64,000 nucleotides of DNA from NCBI RefSeq assembly GCF_003544835.1, contig NZ_CP032099.1:744001-808000 (forward strand). The letters are read 5' to 3'. Below the pieces are notes generated by a model. It searched no databases and was not told where the DNA came from. It was given only the letters and a program-made list of their open reading frames with translations. Position 1 is the stretch's first letter; each line of letters starts with the position of its first letter. Origin of the DNA: Aliarcobacter skirrowii CCUG 10374. GTDB lineage: Bacteria > Campylobacterota > Campylobacteria > Campylobacterales > Arcobacteraceae. Below are positions 19,380 through 29,494 of this stretch, piece after piece. The position numbers and the translations under genes were made by a program.

Positions 19380-20615
19380 ATGTATTTGAGTTTAGAAATA
19401 ATTAGTGGAAAAAATTTGTATATTAATTCATACAATTTTGATAAAAATAATGGATATATTGGAAGATCTAAAAAATCAGATTTCATATTGGAAGACGAAA
19501 GCTTATATATATCTTCAAAACACGCGTTAATCGAATATAAAAATGACTTCTATTATATAACAGATATTAGTACAAATGGTACCTATATAAAGAATCCATA
19601 TAAAAAGATTCCAAAAGATATACCTATAAAAATAAATAATCTAGATATATTTATTATAGGAGATTATGAATTAAAAGCAATATTAATTGATGATAATGAT
19701 ATAGATATAAATCAATATAATGATTTAAAAGTTAATTCATCAAAACTATTAATTCCTGATGATGATTTTTTATTTGAAAATAGTAGTATTATGAAAAATA
19801 GTTTTTTACAAGAAGAAAGTTTTGAAAGCCTTAACAATAACATACTAGATGATTATAATAAAGAAGAAAATAGTATATTAAATATATTAAGTAATACAAA
19901 TTCTATAGAAAATAAAGAAGATAATGATTTAGAAGAAACAGCAAATAAATTAAATGAACATATTGAAGAAAAAATCATAAATTTAGATTTTTATAACAAT
20001 AATATTGAAGGTACTATAGAAACAGAGATTGTTGATATAGCACAAAATAGTGAAGCTATAGAAATTTTAGAAAATAGGTTGGGTATTGATATAAGTTTAT
20101 TAAATAAGCAGGAACAAGAAAGAATTATAAATGAAATAGCAAACATTGTTCTTTCGTCTTTAAAGTTTTTAAAATCATCTCTTGATATGAAAGATGAAAT
20201 AATAAGTGATTCAACATTTAGAGTAACAAGTCCTTCTGATAAAGAGTTAAATCCAATAAAACAAGGAATAAATGAATCTTTAAAGACTTTGATAAATCCA
20301 ATGGATAGTATTATTCCTTTATCTAAATATATAGAAAAGTCATTTATTGAAATAGATAATCATAATATTGCTATGTCAAAATCATATGCTGAATTAATTC
20401 CAACATTAATAGATGAATTTAATTCAAAGAAATTAGAAGATACATTTTATAAAAATTATAAATTTAAATTATTAATCCCAAAAAGAATTCAATTCTGGGA
20501 TGCTTATATTGCAAATTATAATAAAAATATTGAGAATATATCTTCTTTTTTATTAGATAGTTTATCTAAAGAGTATAAAAGACAAACAGAAAATTTAAAA
20601 AAAATATCATTATAG
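19380..20615 (+). CDS. tagH: T6SS FHA-domain protein (TagH/Fha type)
   Basis: 411 residues. An N-terminal FHA domain (residues 1–90) shows the phosphothreonine-binding pattern GRSKKSDF, then SSKHALI and STNGTYI. A long acidic linker follows, then a C-terminal helical domain typical of T6SS FHA proteins (residues 290–400, including LIPKRIQFWDAYIANYNKN). In characterised systems Fha is phosphorylated by the kinase PpkA and promotes TssM/TssL assembly. A PpkA-like kinase lies at 26,611; no PppA phosphatase gene is in the window. Confidence 0.9.
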   Translation: MYLSLEIISGKNLYINSYNFDKNNGYIGRSKKSDFILEDESLYISSKHALIEYKNDFYYITDISTNGTYIKNPYKKIPKDIPIKINNLDIFIIGDYELKAILIDDNDIDINQYNDLKVNSSKLLIPDDDFLFENSSIMKNSFLQEESFESLNNNILDDYNKEENSILNILSNTNSIENKEDNDLEETANKLNEHIEEKIINLDFYNNNIEGTIETEIVDIAQNSEAIEILENRLGIDISLLNKQEQERIINEIANIVLSSLKFLKSSLDMKDEIISDSTFRVTSPSDKELNPIKQGINESLKTLINPMDSIIPLSKYIEKSFIEIDNHNIAMSKSYAELIPTLIDEFNSKKLEDTFYKNYKFKLLIPKRIQFWDAYIANYNKNIENISSFLLDSLSKEYKRQTENLKKISL

Positions 20616-20623
20616 GAGAGAAA

Positions 20624-21079
20624 ATGCAAAATATATTAAAAATTATATTACTTATATCTATTTTATTATTTGCTTCTTCATGTGCAAAAAAACCAACACA
20701 TTTAGAACTTGAAATATATACAAGTAAAGATTTGAATAAAGATGATTATGGAAAATCTTCACCGTTAATGCTTACATTTTATGAATTAGAAGAAGCTGGT
20801 AAATTTTCAAAATTTGATTATTGGACACTTGTTGAAAAATCTAATGATAGTTTAAAAGATGATTTGGTATCACAATCAAAGCATATTATTTTAACAAATC
20901 AAAAGCAAACATATAAAATATATTTTGGAGAAAGAACAAAATATTTAGGGATCATAGGTAATTTCAAGAAAATAGATAATGACTATAACTGGAAAAACAT
21001 AATCGAACTTAAAAAAGATTCATATAATTATGAAAAATTAGAAATTAGAAATTTTAATATAGAAAGAGAAGAAAAATAA
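20624..21079 (+). CDS. tssJ: T6SS outer-membrane lipoprotein TssJ
   Basis: 151 residues with a lipoprotein signal peptide ending in FASSC (Cys20). The mature domain fits TssJ: paired short strands LELEIYTSKDLN, a PLMLTFYEL strand and a late region with KYLGIIGNF. TssJ anchors the periplasmic part of TssM to the outer membrane. A GGAG site precedes the ATG, and the stop overlaps the tssK start by one base. Confidence 0.9.
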   Translation: MQNILKIILLISILLFASSCAKKPTHLELEIYTSKDLNKDDYGKSSPLMLTFYELEEAGKFSKFDYWTLVEKSNDSLKDDLVSQSKHIILTNQKQTYKIYFGERTKYLGIIGNFKKIDNDYNWKNIIELKKDSYNYEKLEIRNFNIEREEK

Positions 21080-22407
21080 TGGAAAATTGTAGAGTTATTT
21101 GGAGAGAAGGTTTATTTATTAGACCACAACACTTTCAGCAAAATGATAGGCATTTTGATTTAGAAATTATGAATAGAACAAAGAGTTTAATATCCAATAA
21201 CTGGGGTTTTTTTAAATTAGAAATAGATGAACATCTTCTAAATAGTGGAAAAATACTTATAAAACATGCATCTGGCATATTTCAAGATGGAACACTTTTT
21301 GAAGTGAATTCTCAAAATAATACTTTGCTTGTAGATATAACATCAAAAGATGTCAATAAAATATTATATTTATCTTTACCAATATATATACCGCAAAGTG
21401 ATGAAATACATTTCGATGAACATAAAAATATTCAAACTAGATTTAAATCTAGAACTTTATCAAATGTACCAAATATTAATACAGGTGAAAGTAGTAATTG
21501 TGAACTATTAGTAGCAGATTATAATTATAAACTATCTTTTGAAGAAGAATTAGATTCTTATGTTAGTTTACCAGTCTGCAAAGTATCAGATATTTCTATT
21601 AGTGGTACAATTTCTTTAGATAAAGAGTTTTCACCAATATTTTTATATTTTAATTTTTCAAATTTATTATTATCTCAAATGAAAGAATTATTAAGTTCTA
21701 TTACATTTAGAGCAGAGAAACTGTCAGAAAAGATTACAAATACAGTTATGAAAACAACTGAAATAGGAGATTATCTTTTGTTACAACTGTTGAATAAAGT
21801 AGAAAGTGAATTAAATTTTCTATTAACTCAAGATAAAGTACATCCAGAGAGAATATTTTTTATTTTAGTTAGTTTTACAAGTGAACTTGCTGTATTTATG
21901 AAAAAAGAAAAACGATTGCTTAGCCAAATTAATTATAATCATCAGAAACAGCATGAAAGTTTTAAAAATTTATTACAAGAGCTCAAATCAATGTTGGTTG
22001 TAGTTTTAGAGCAAAATAGTATAGTTCTTCCTATAAATAAAGCTAAATATGGAATATATGTTGCTTCAATTAATAGTAAAGATATGATTGATAATTCAAC
22101 ATTTGTATTTAGTGTATCTTCTGATATTAGTTCTAATAAAGTTAGAGAAATTTTAGAAGTTAGTTTAAAATTTGGTACAGTTGAAACTATTAGAAATTTA
22201 GTAAATTATCATTTAGTTGGGTATCAGTTAAAACCATTATCTAATGCTCCAAAAGAGATTCCTTATAAAGTAAATCATTTGTATTTTAAATTAGAATTAA
22301 ATGAAGAAAATATAGAAGAGTTGAAACGTTCATCAGGATTTGCCTTTCATCTTTCAACAGAAATTCCTAATATAGAGTTTACTCTTTGGGCAATTAAAAA
22401 TAATTAA
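21079..22407 (+). CDS. tssK: T6SS baseplate–membrane connector TssK
   Basis: 442 residues, the usual TssK length. The opening VIWREGLFIRPQHFQQNDRH is the family's best signature. The middle has LLLQLLNKVESEL and the C-terminal part includes YFKLE and GFAFHL segments. TssK trimers link the baseplate wedge to the TssL/TssM membrane complex. It overlaps tssJ by one base and is followed by tssL after 9 bases. Confidence 0.96.
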   Translation: MENCRVIWREGLFIRPQHFQQNDRHFDLEIMNRTKSLISNNWGFFKLEIDEHLLNSGKILIKHASGIFQDGTLFEVNSQNNTLLVDITSKDVNKILYLSLPIYIPQSDEIHFDEHKNIQTRFKSRTLSNVPNINTGESSNCELLVADYNYKLSFEEELDSYVSLPVCKVSDISISGTISLDKEFSPIFLYFNFSNLLLSQMKELLSSITFRAEKLSEKITNTVMKTTEIGDYLLLQLLNKVESELNFLLTQDKVHPERIFFILVSFTSELAVFMKKEKRLLSQINYNHQKQHESFKNLLQELKSMLVVVLEQNSIVLPINKAKYGIYVASINSKDMIDNSTFVFSVSSDISSNKVREILEVSLKFGTVETIRNLVNYHLVGYQLKPLSNAPKEIPYKVNHLYFKLELNEENIEELKRSSGFAFHLSTEIPNIEFTLWAIKNN

Positions 22408-22416
22408 GGGGAGATT

Positions 22417-23259
22417 ATGGAAAAAACAAAAATTATCACAAGGGATATAAATAAAAGTAATATTACAAACTTTCCAAAAAGTAAAAATGAAAGTTTTGAA
22501 GATTTTTATAATCAAACTATTTCAAAAATAGATTATGATGAAATATATAACTCTAATGTAAATCCATTTATCTCTGCATCAATTCCATTATTTGAAGCTT
22601 TATCAGAAATAGGAGATGATGCTGAAGGTGTAGATGTCGATAAAATTAGAAGTGAATTTATATCAAGAATAAATATTTTTAATGATAAATGTATAAATAA
22701 TAGAATAGAAAATATGGAAATTTTAGTTTCTAGATATATATTATGTACTTTTATTGATGAAAAACTAAATGAAAAATTATCTGAAACAGACGATTGGTTT
22801 AATAAAAGTTTATTGAGTATTTTTCATAATGAAACTTATGGTGGTGAAAATTTTTTTCATTTATTGGAAAAATTTCTTAAAACTCCTGCTAAATATATAA
22901 ATATTCTAGAGTTAATGTATATTTGTTTATCTTTGGGTTTTTTAGGAAGATATAGAGTGATTAACAAAGGTGTGATGGAAATAAATAGCATAAGAGATAG
23001 TCTTTATAGACAAATAAAAATAATTCAAAGAAGAGAACCTTTAACTTTTTATAAAAAAGTTGAGCCATCAAAACAGAGATTTGAACTTTTTAGTAAAGTT
23101 TCATATTCTCTTGTTATTTCATTGGTATCTATATTATTAATTTTGATATATCTTTTCTTATCTTTTAAACTTTCTGAAAAGAGTGATGAGGTATCAAAAG
23201 AATTAATAAATTTAAGTATACATAAAATAGAAAATATTAGTAAGGAACATATATCATGA
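22417..23259 (+). CDS. tssL: T6SS inner-membrane protein TssL (DotU type)
   Basis: 280 residues. The cytoplasmic domain has the family motifs SRYILCTFIDEKL (about residue 108) and LSLGFLGRYRV (about residue 170). One transmembrane helix lies near the C-terminus (residues 229–251), followed by a short periplasmic tail. There is no fused peptidoglycan-binding OmpA domain. It overlaps tssM by 4 bases (ATGA), as expected for partners of the same membrane complex. Confidence 0.95.
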   Translation: MEKTKIITRDINKSNITNFPKSKNESFEDFYNQTISKIDYDEIYNSNVNPFISASIPLFEALSEIGDDAEGVDVDKIRSEFISRINIFNDKCINNRIENMEILVSRYILCTFIDEKLNEKLSETDDWFNKSLLSIFHNETYGGENFFHLLEKFLKTPAKYINILELMYICLSLGFLGRYRVINKGVMEINSIRDSLYRQIKIIQRREPLTFYKKVEPSKQRFELFSKVSYSLVISLVSILLILIYLFLSFKLSEKSDEVSKELINLSIHKIENISKEHIS

Positions 23260-26200
23260 TTAAGTTAAAAAATAAGTTTTCTATTATATTAATTATAAGT
23301 TCATTGATATTATCTTTAATAGTGGTTTTCATATTTCCTCTTATTTTTGATAGTTTTAAAGCTATTTATTTTAGATTGTTAATAGCATTTCTTATATTTT
23401 TTGGTACTTTGACTACAATTTTATTAATAAAATTATATGGTAAGAAAGAGACAAAGGAATTTATAGAAGCTAAAACATTAGAGAATTTATATAAAAATGA
23501 AATTAAACAAAAAGTTAAATTGCTTAAGCAAAAATTTAATGATGCTTTAAAAATAGTTAAAAGAGCATCAGTTTACAAAATCAAATCTAGATATGAGTTA
23601 CCTTGGTATCTTGTTTTGGGAGAAGAGGGAGAAGGTAAAAGTTCATTAGTAAAATATTCTGGGCTTAATTTTCCTATTAATTATGAAGATAAAAATATTG
23701 ATGATAATGAAGGATTTAAGTGGTATTTTTCTGAAAAATCTATATTTATTGATTTACCAGGACATTATATTCAGCAGACTAAAAATCCAGAAGACCCAAT
23801 ATTATGGAAATATTTTCTAAAGCTATTTTCTAAAAAGAGATGGAGAAGACCTATTAATGGTATTATATTAACTATAAGCATAGATACTTTTTTAAATAGA
23901 AGTAATAAAGATTTAGAAAACTTTGCAAAACAATTAAGAGATAGATTTGATGAATTGTCTCAAATTTTTAAATCTAGTATACCTATATATTTAGTAATTA
24001 CTAAAAGTGATAAGATAGATGGGTTTAATGAATATTTTAATACATTAAGTAAAGAAGAAAAGAGCGAGATTTTTGGTATTACTTTCAAAAATAAAGATTT
24101 AGAAAATAATAATATTTCAAATGAATTTATAGAATTAATACAAAGATTAAATAGTTCTATTATTGATAAAATACATACAGAATGGATAGAAGAAAATAGA
24201 GAAAAAATATTTTTATTTACAGAAAAGTTATCTCAGTTGGCTTCAAAGATTATATACTTTACTGATATTTGTTTTTCTAAAACAAGATATAGAAAACCAC
24301 TAATGTTAAGAGGAATATATTTTACATCTATAGAAAGAAATTATTCTTTAAGTGAAAAGCCTAAAGCACTTTTTATGAAAAAATTACTCAAAGATTTGAT
24401 ATTTGAAGAAGCTGATATAGGAATTATTGACAAAAAATATCAAAAATTAGTAAAAAAGACACAAGTTATAACTTATACAGCATCGGTATTAATTATATTA
24501 TTATGTAGTTTTTTTATGATAAATAGCTTTGTGAATTTAAATGATAAATTATCAGAATATAAAGAAGAGATAATTAAACTTGTTGATTTACAAAATAAAA
24601 TAGATACTAAAAGTAATTTAGAAGAACTTTCAAAAGTTTTAAAACAATTTAGAATAGTAAATAATCTTGAAGAAGATTTAAGAACTAATAATTTGTTTAA
24701 TAAAATATTTTTTAAATTTGATGATAAATCAAATTATATTAAAGATGTTTATAATAAAGATCTTTTATCACTATTATTAAATAAAAGTGTAAACCAAATA
24801 GAGAATAATTTAAGAAAAGATTTAAATGATTTCTCTAAAACATGGGATAATACAAAGGCATATTTGATGCTTAGTATAGAAGAAAAAAGAGAAAATAAAT
24901 TTTTACAGAATTATATGGAATCAAATTGGAAAAAGATAATTAATAGTGAAGAAGTTCAAAAAAATTTAGCTATAGATTGGGCAAATTTATTGGAATTAGA
25001 TTTTAAATATAATATTAAACAGCATTTAGTAGATAAATCTAGAGCAAACTTAATTAAAGTAAGCACAGAACAACTTATTTATGAAGAGTGGAAAAATAAG
25101 TTTAAATATTTAGATAAAAAAAGCTTCTCTTTTTCTGAGATTTTAGGTGAAAATACTTATTTGTTTAGAGGAACAAAATATAAAATTCCAGGATTATATA
25201 CAAAAGCTGGATACGATATAGTTTTAATAGATGGAGCAAAAGTTCTTGATGATATTTTAGATAATAATTGGATAATTGGTAATAAAATTAATCTTACAAA
25301 AAAAGAGCGAAAAGATTACTATGATAAAATAATTAGGTATTATTTTGCTGATTATAAAAGATATTGGGATGAAGCATTATCAAGTTTGACTGTTGTTACA
25401 TTTACAGATTTGTTTGAATTAAACAATCAATTAGCAATATTTTTATCTCCAGATTCTCCTATAATAACAATATTAAAAAATTTGAAAATAAATACAAATT
25501 TATTTTCTAAAATAGAAATATTACAAAATAGTATTTCTGAAGATAATAAGACAACTGATGAATCTACATTTAATTTAGTAGAAGATGCTGCAATAGATCC
25601 ACAAAGTGTTAAATCTTTAAGAGAATACTATAAAAACTACAATGAACTTTTAGATGATGATTATAAAAGAAAAGGACCTCTGAACTCTTTATTTAGTGAA
25701 TTTACTAAAATTTATGAGATTATGAATAATATGAATAGTTCTATAAATTTAGAAAAAGACTCTTTTGATATTATCTCAAATAGAGTTCAAGGTAAGATAT
25801 CTCCTATGCTAGTTGAATTAAATTTAATGCCAATACAAATTAAGAAATGGTATGGGACAATCATTCAAGCTAACTTAGATTTTATAGTAAAAAATGCTAA
25901 AAACTATATTTTAAATCAATATAATAGAGATGTAATATCTTTTTATAATGATAGATTAAGAGATAAATATCCTATTAATAATAGTAGTAATATAAATGTA
26001 GATTTAGATGATTTTAATGAATTCTTTAGAAAAGATGGTATTTTTGATAATTTTTATAAAAAATATATTTCTAATTTTATAGAAATAAATTATAAGAACT
26101 CTGTTGTAGAGTCAAGAAATATTGATGGTAATAGACTTAGTTTTTCACAAGAATTTATTGAAAGTTTAGTACATGCTGAAGAGATAAGAAAATCAATATT

Positions 26201-26606
26201 TAAAAATGATGGTACATTAGGTTTTTCTATAAATATAAAGCCTAGTTTTCTATCTACAAATTTAGCAACTTCTGAATTTTCTTATGACTCTAATATACTT
26301 TTATATGAACACGGACCTATAATATCAAAAAGAATATCTTGGCCAAATATAAAAAATATTTCTAATTTAAAATTCAAATTGTTTGATCTTTCAAATAAAA
26401 TTGTTATAGAAGAGTATATTGGTAATGATGAATGGGCTATATTTAAGTTTTTGGATAAAAATCATTTATCTAAAGGGGAAAATCTTACATTAGATATTAA
26501 TTATAGTAAGTATGGATATGAAAGTTCATATATAATAGATGGTTCAATAGTTCCTTTATATTTAAGAAGTAATGGACTTAAATTTAGTTTACCATCAGGT
26601 TTATAG
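23256..26606 (+). CDS. tssM: T6SS inner-membrane protein TssM (IcmF type)
   Basis: 1,116 residues. Two transmembrane helices lie at the start (residues 8–30 and 36–60) and a third near 405–427. The cytoplasmic domain between has an intact Walker A (GEEGEGKSS, about residue 126) and a DLPGHY switch-like motif. The long periplasmic part ends with the conserved C-terminal domain that contacts TssJ. TssM spans both membranes together with TssL and TssJ. The kinase gene begins 4 bases after the stop. Confidence 0.96.
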   Translation: MIKLKNKFSIILIISSLILSLIVVFIFPLIFDSFKAIYFRLLIAFLIFFGTLTTILLIKLYGKKETKEFIEAKTLENLYKNEIKQKVKLLKQKFNDALKIVKRASVYKIKSRYELPWYLVLGEEGEGKSSLVKYSGLNFPINYEDKNIDDNEGFKWYFSEKSIFIDLPGHYIQQTKNPEDPILWKYFLKLFSKKRWRRPINGIILTISIDTFLNRSNKDLENFAKQLRDRFDELSQIFKSSIPIYLVITKSDKIDGFNEYFNTLSKEEKSEIFGITFKNKDLENNNISNEFIELIQRLNSSIIDKIHTEWIEENREKIFLFTEKLSQLASKIIYFTDICFSKTRYRKPLMLRGIYFTSIERNYSLSEKPKALFMKKLLKDLIFEEADIGIIDKKYQKLVKKTQVITYTASVLIILLCSFFMINSFVNLNDKLSEYKEEIIKLVDLQNKIDTKSNLEELSKVLKQFRIVNNLEEDLRTNNLFNKIFFKFDDKSNYIKDVYNKDLLSLLLNKSVNQIENNLRKDLNDFSKTWDNTKAYLMLSIEEKRENKFLQNYMESNWKKIINSEEVQKNLAIDWANLLELDFKYNIKQHLVDKSRANLIKVSTEQLIYEEWKNKFKYLDKKSFSFSEILGENTYLFRGTKYKIPGLYTKAGYDIVLIDGAKVLDDILDNNWIIGNKINLTKKERKDYYDKIIRYYFADYKRYWDEALSSLTVVTFTDLFELNNQLAIFLSPDSPIITILKNLKINTNLFSKIEILQNSISEDNKTTDESTFNLVEDAAIDPQSVKSLREYYKNYNELLDDDYKRKGPLNSLFSEFTKIYEIMNNMNSSINLEKDSFDIISNRVQGKISPMLVELNLMPIQIKKWYGTIIQANLDFIVKNAKNYILNQYNRDVISFYNDRLRDKYPINNSSNINVDLDDFNEFFRKDGIFDNFYKKYISNFIEINYKNSVVESRNIDGNRLSFSQEFIESLVHAEEIRKSIFKNDGTLGFSINIKPSFLSTNLATSEFSYDSNILLYEHGPIISKRISWPNIKNISNLKFKLFDLSNKIVIEEYIGNDEWAIFKFLDKNHLSKGENLTLDINYSKYGYESSYIIDGSIVPLYLRSNGLKFSLPSGL

Positions 26607-26610
26607 AATA

Positions 26611-27255
26611 ATGTTAAATACTCTAATAAATAAAAGATATTTTATAAAAGAAAAAATCTCTAGTGGAGGTTTTTGTGATATTTATAAGGCAAGTGATATT
26701 TATGAAGAGTATTTTCAAACTAAAAGAGAAGTTGTTTTGAAAATACCAAATGATAAGTTATTAAATAAAGAAGATATAAATGAATTTTTATTTATGGAAT
26801 ACAAAATACTCAGGCAACTCTCACATGATAATATTATAAAAGTTTTTGATTTTGGTATAGATACAAATTTAAATGTTCCATATATAGTACTAGAGTACTT
26901 ATATGGAACACTTCTTAAAGATATTAATAAAAATAATTTAACTAAAAAAGATATCAAAAAAATATCAGAAAATCTTAAAAAAACTTTAAAATATATACAT
27001 AAAAAAAAGATAGTTCATGCTGATATATCTACAAGTAATATTATGGTATTAAAAAATAACATAAAGATATTTGATTTTGGAGTGTCTTTAGATAAAAAAG
27101 ATACTCTAAAGTTGGATTATAAAGCTAATTATTATATAAACAATAAATATTCATCAGAAAATATATTATCTGGTAAAGAACCAACTTTTGATTGTGATAA
27201 ATATTCTTTAAAGTTAGTAATAAAAGAATTAAATAGATATTGTACAAGGGGATAA
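26611..27255 (+). CDS. T6SS-associated Ser/Thr protein kinase (PpkA-like)
   Basis: 214 residues, a kinase domain with no transmembrane or sensor extension, unlike classical PpkA. The glycine loop is ISSGGFCDIYKA, the ATP lysine is in VVLKI, the catalytic loop is HADISTSNIMVL and the metal-binding motif is FDFGVS, so it looks active. The ATG at 26,611 is preferred because it follows the tssM stop by 4 bases; an upstream in-frame codon lies inside tssM. With the FHA protein it probably forms the threonine-phosphorylation control arm of this T6SS. It is followed directly by vgrG2. Confidence 0.88.
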   Translation: MLNTLINKRYFIKEKISSGGFCDIYKASDIYEEYFQTKREVVLKIPNDKLLNKEDINEFLFMEYKILRQLSHDNIIKVFDFGIDTNLNVPYIVLEYLYGTLLKDINKNNLTKKDIKKISENLKKTLKYIHKKKIVHADISTSNIMVLKNNIKIFDFGVSLDKKDTLKLDYKANYYINNKYSSENILSGKEPTFDCDKYSLKLVIKELNRYCTRG

Positions 27256-29108
27256 GATGAGTATAGGGGAAGTTATAAAAGCTGGGAAAGCTATAGGAAA
27301 TAGGAATAAGCGGGTACAGGAGCTAAGAGGTAGAGTAGAGCTAGTAAATTATAGAAGTAATATATTATTAAATAATGGATATTCAATATATAGACTAGAA
27401 GGGCTTAGTGGAGTTAATAAGATTTATGAATATGAAGTAATATTTATAAGTGAAGATAAGTTAGATATAACAGCTATAGTAGATACAGATATAAAGATAA
27501 TACTTGAAGATATAACAAATAGGACAAATAAGACTATTTATGGGAAAGTATTTAGTATAAAAGAAGAGAGTATAGTATCAAAGAAGAGTCTATATAAAGT
27601 AAAAGTAGTACATCCACTATACTATTTGGGATTAACAAATAGTTATGAGATATTTCATAATCTAAGTTCAGTAGATATTATACAAAGTATCATATCAAGA
27701 TACTCTTCATTGCTAAGCTTATCTTGTGTAAATAATATAGATAAGAGTGAATATAGTCAAGATAATGGAATAAAAGAGTATACAACTCAATATAATCAAA
27801 GTGATTTAGAATTTATTAAAATGCTTTGTGAAGAAGAGGGATATAGCCTAGTAATAGATTCACAAGAGCCAAACTTTAAAGTAGTTATTTGTGATTTAAA
27901 TGAGTACTCAAATAGAATGAGTATATCTAATAGAGTTGTAGGTACATATAATAATAAAATAGAGTTTAAAGCGACACACTTTATAGAAGATTACTATGAT
28001 AAAAATAATCCAAACTTAGAGTTTAAAATAAGAAGTGGAGAAGTAGTAAATCCTAAAGAGAATACAAGTAGTAAACAACTAAGAGATGGAATAGTAAAAG
28101 AGAAATTAAGAGATAAACTGAATTTATTAAATGAGAGTTACTATGAAGACTTAAATAGATATAGTAAACTAGATTCAGAGATAGAGTATTCATTGTCAAA
28201 TACAATAGAAGCTTTTTCAAATGATTTAATAATAGATGATAGTAAATTAATAAACTTATATGATGATAAAGTAAATAAAAGCCAAGAGATAATAGTACTA
28301 GAAGTAAGATCTAAAGCATATTTTCCAAATGCATTAGATGAATATGTAGATATAGAATCAAGTACACAGAAATTTGAGATGCAATATAGCGTAGAACTAA
28401 AAGCAATTCCAAAAGATATAATATATAGACCCCAAAGAACAATAAAAAAGCCAAAGATATATGGAATACAAACAGCAATAGTAACAAGCCAAGATATAAA
28501 TAATGAAAGCTTAAAAGAGAAAGCAAATAGTATAGATGTAGATGAAGAAGGGAGAGTAAGAGTACTTTTTTTCTTTGAAAGAAATAAAATAGCATCATGC
28601 TACTTAAGAGTGTCAAATATGTCAAGTGGAGATAACTATGGGACAATGTTTATACCAAGAGTAAATAGTGAAGTAATAGTAAGCTTTGTAAATGGGGATC
28701 CAGATTGCCCAATAATAATAGGGACTTTGCATAATGGAGAGAATAAACTAGCATATTCCTTGCCAAATAATAAAACAAAGAGCTATATAAGGACATATAC
28801 AACACCACAATATAGTGATAGTATAGGTTATAATGAACTAATGTTTGAAGATTACCAAGGAAGAGAAGAGATAAATATAAGAGCTCAAAGAGATTTAAAT
28901 ACAGAAGTATTGAATAATGAGAATAAAAGAGTAGATAAAGATCAAAGAGTAATAATAAGAGGAGATAAAGAAGAGAGTATAAATAAGAACTCAAAACTAA
29001 ATGTAAAAGATAATTATGAGATAAATGTACAAAAAGATTTAATAGAGAATGTAATAAATAATAAACATATAAATGTTTTAGAGAATCTTGATATTAATGT
29101 AAATAAAA
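27248..29108 (+). repeat. Right arm of the 1.86-kb inverted repeat (5' part of vgrG2)
   Basis: Partner of 1433–3293. Beyond 29,108 the two vgrG genes diverge abruptly after the shared AATAAAA. Confidence 0.93.
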
Positions 29109-29494
29109 CAGAAAATATAGTAATAAATGAAAATATAAACTATCATGTACAAAATAATTTAGTAAGAACAATACAAGGATATGTACATAGATATGTAGAA
29201 CAAGATAAGAAAGAGAGGTTTTTACAAAACTTGTATGAAGAAGTAAGTAAAAGCTTTGGAATAAATATAAAAAACTATCATTTAAAATCAAATGAGAGTA
29301 AACAAGAATCAAATGAGATAAACTTAGAAGGATATGAAGAAGTAGTATTAAGATGCGGAAGTAATGCCTTGATAATAAACCAAAATGGAATAGAGTTTAA
29401 GACAAGTAAATATGAGAGTAATAGTTCTAATGGTGGAGTTAAGACAAAGGAAATAGTAGAGAAAAATTCTCTTAGAAATATGAGGTTTAAATAA
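27257..29494 (+). CDS. vgrG: T6SS spike protein VgrG2
   Basis: 745 residues. Residues 1–615 or so are identical to VgrG1 (gp27-like base, gp5 OB-fold, start of needle). The last 130 residues differ and form a short needle tip ending in a polar tail, without the long C-terminal extension of VgrG1. The ATG follows a GGGGATAAG site. The stop overlaps the start of the lysozyme-like effector (TAATG), so this spike is probably the carrier of that effector. Its tail is copied at 32,168–32,602 and a short inner piece at 34,730–34,795. Confidence 0.96.
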   Translation: MSIGEVIKAGKAIGNRNKRVQELRGRVELVNYRSNILLNNGYSIYRLEGLSGVNKIYEYEVIFISEDKLDITAIVDTDIKIILEDITNRTNKTIYGKVFSIKEESIVSKKSLYKVKVVHPLYYLGLTNSYEIFHNLSSVDIIQSIISRYSSLLSLSCVNNIDKSEYSQDNGIKEYTTQYNQSDLEFIKMLCEEEGYSLVIDSQEPNFKVVICDLNEYSNRMSISNRVVGTYNNKIEFKATHFIEDYYDKNNPNLEFKIRSGEVVNPKENTSSKQLRDGIVKEKLRDKLNLLNESYYEDLNRYSKLDSEIEYSLSNTIEAFSNDLIIDDSKLINLYDDKVNKSQEIIVLEVRSKAYFPNALDEYVDIESSTQKFEMQYSVELKAIPKDIIYRPQRTIKKPKIYGIQTAIVTSQDINNESLKEKANSIDVDEEGRVRVLFFFERNKIASCYLRVSNMSSGDNYGTMFIPRVNSEVIVSFVNGDPDCPIIIGTLHNGENKLAYSLPNNKTKSYIRTYTTPQYSDSIGYNELMFEDYQGREEINIRAQRDLNTEVLNNENKRVDKDQRVIIRGDKEESINKNSKLNVKDNYEINVQKDLIENVINNKHINVLENLDINVNKTENIVINENINYHVQNNLVRTIQGYVHRYVEQDKKERFLQNLYEEVSKSFGINIKNYHLKSNESKQESNEINLEGYEEVVLRCGSNALIINQNGIEFKTSKYESNSSNGGVKTKEIVEKNSLRNMRFK

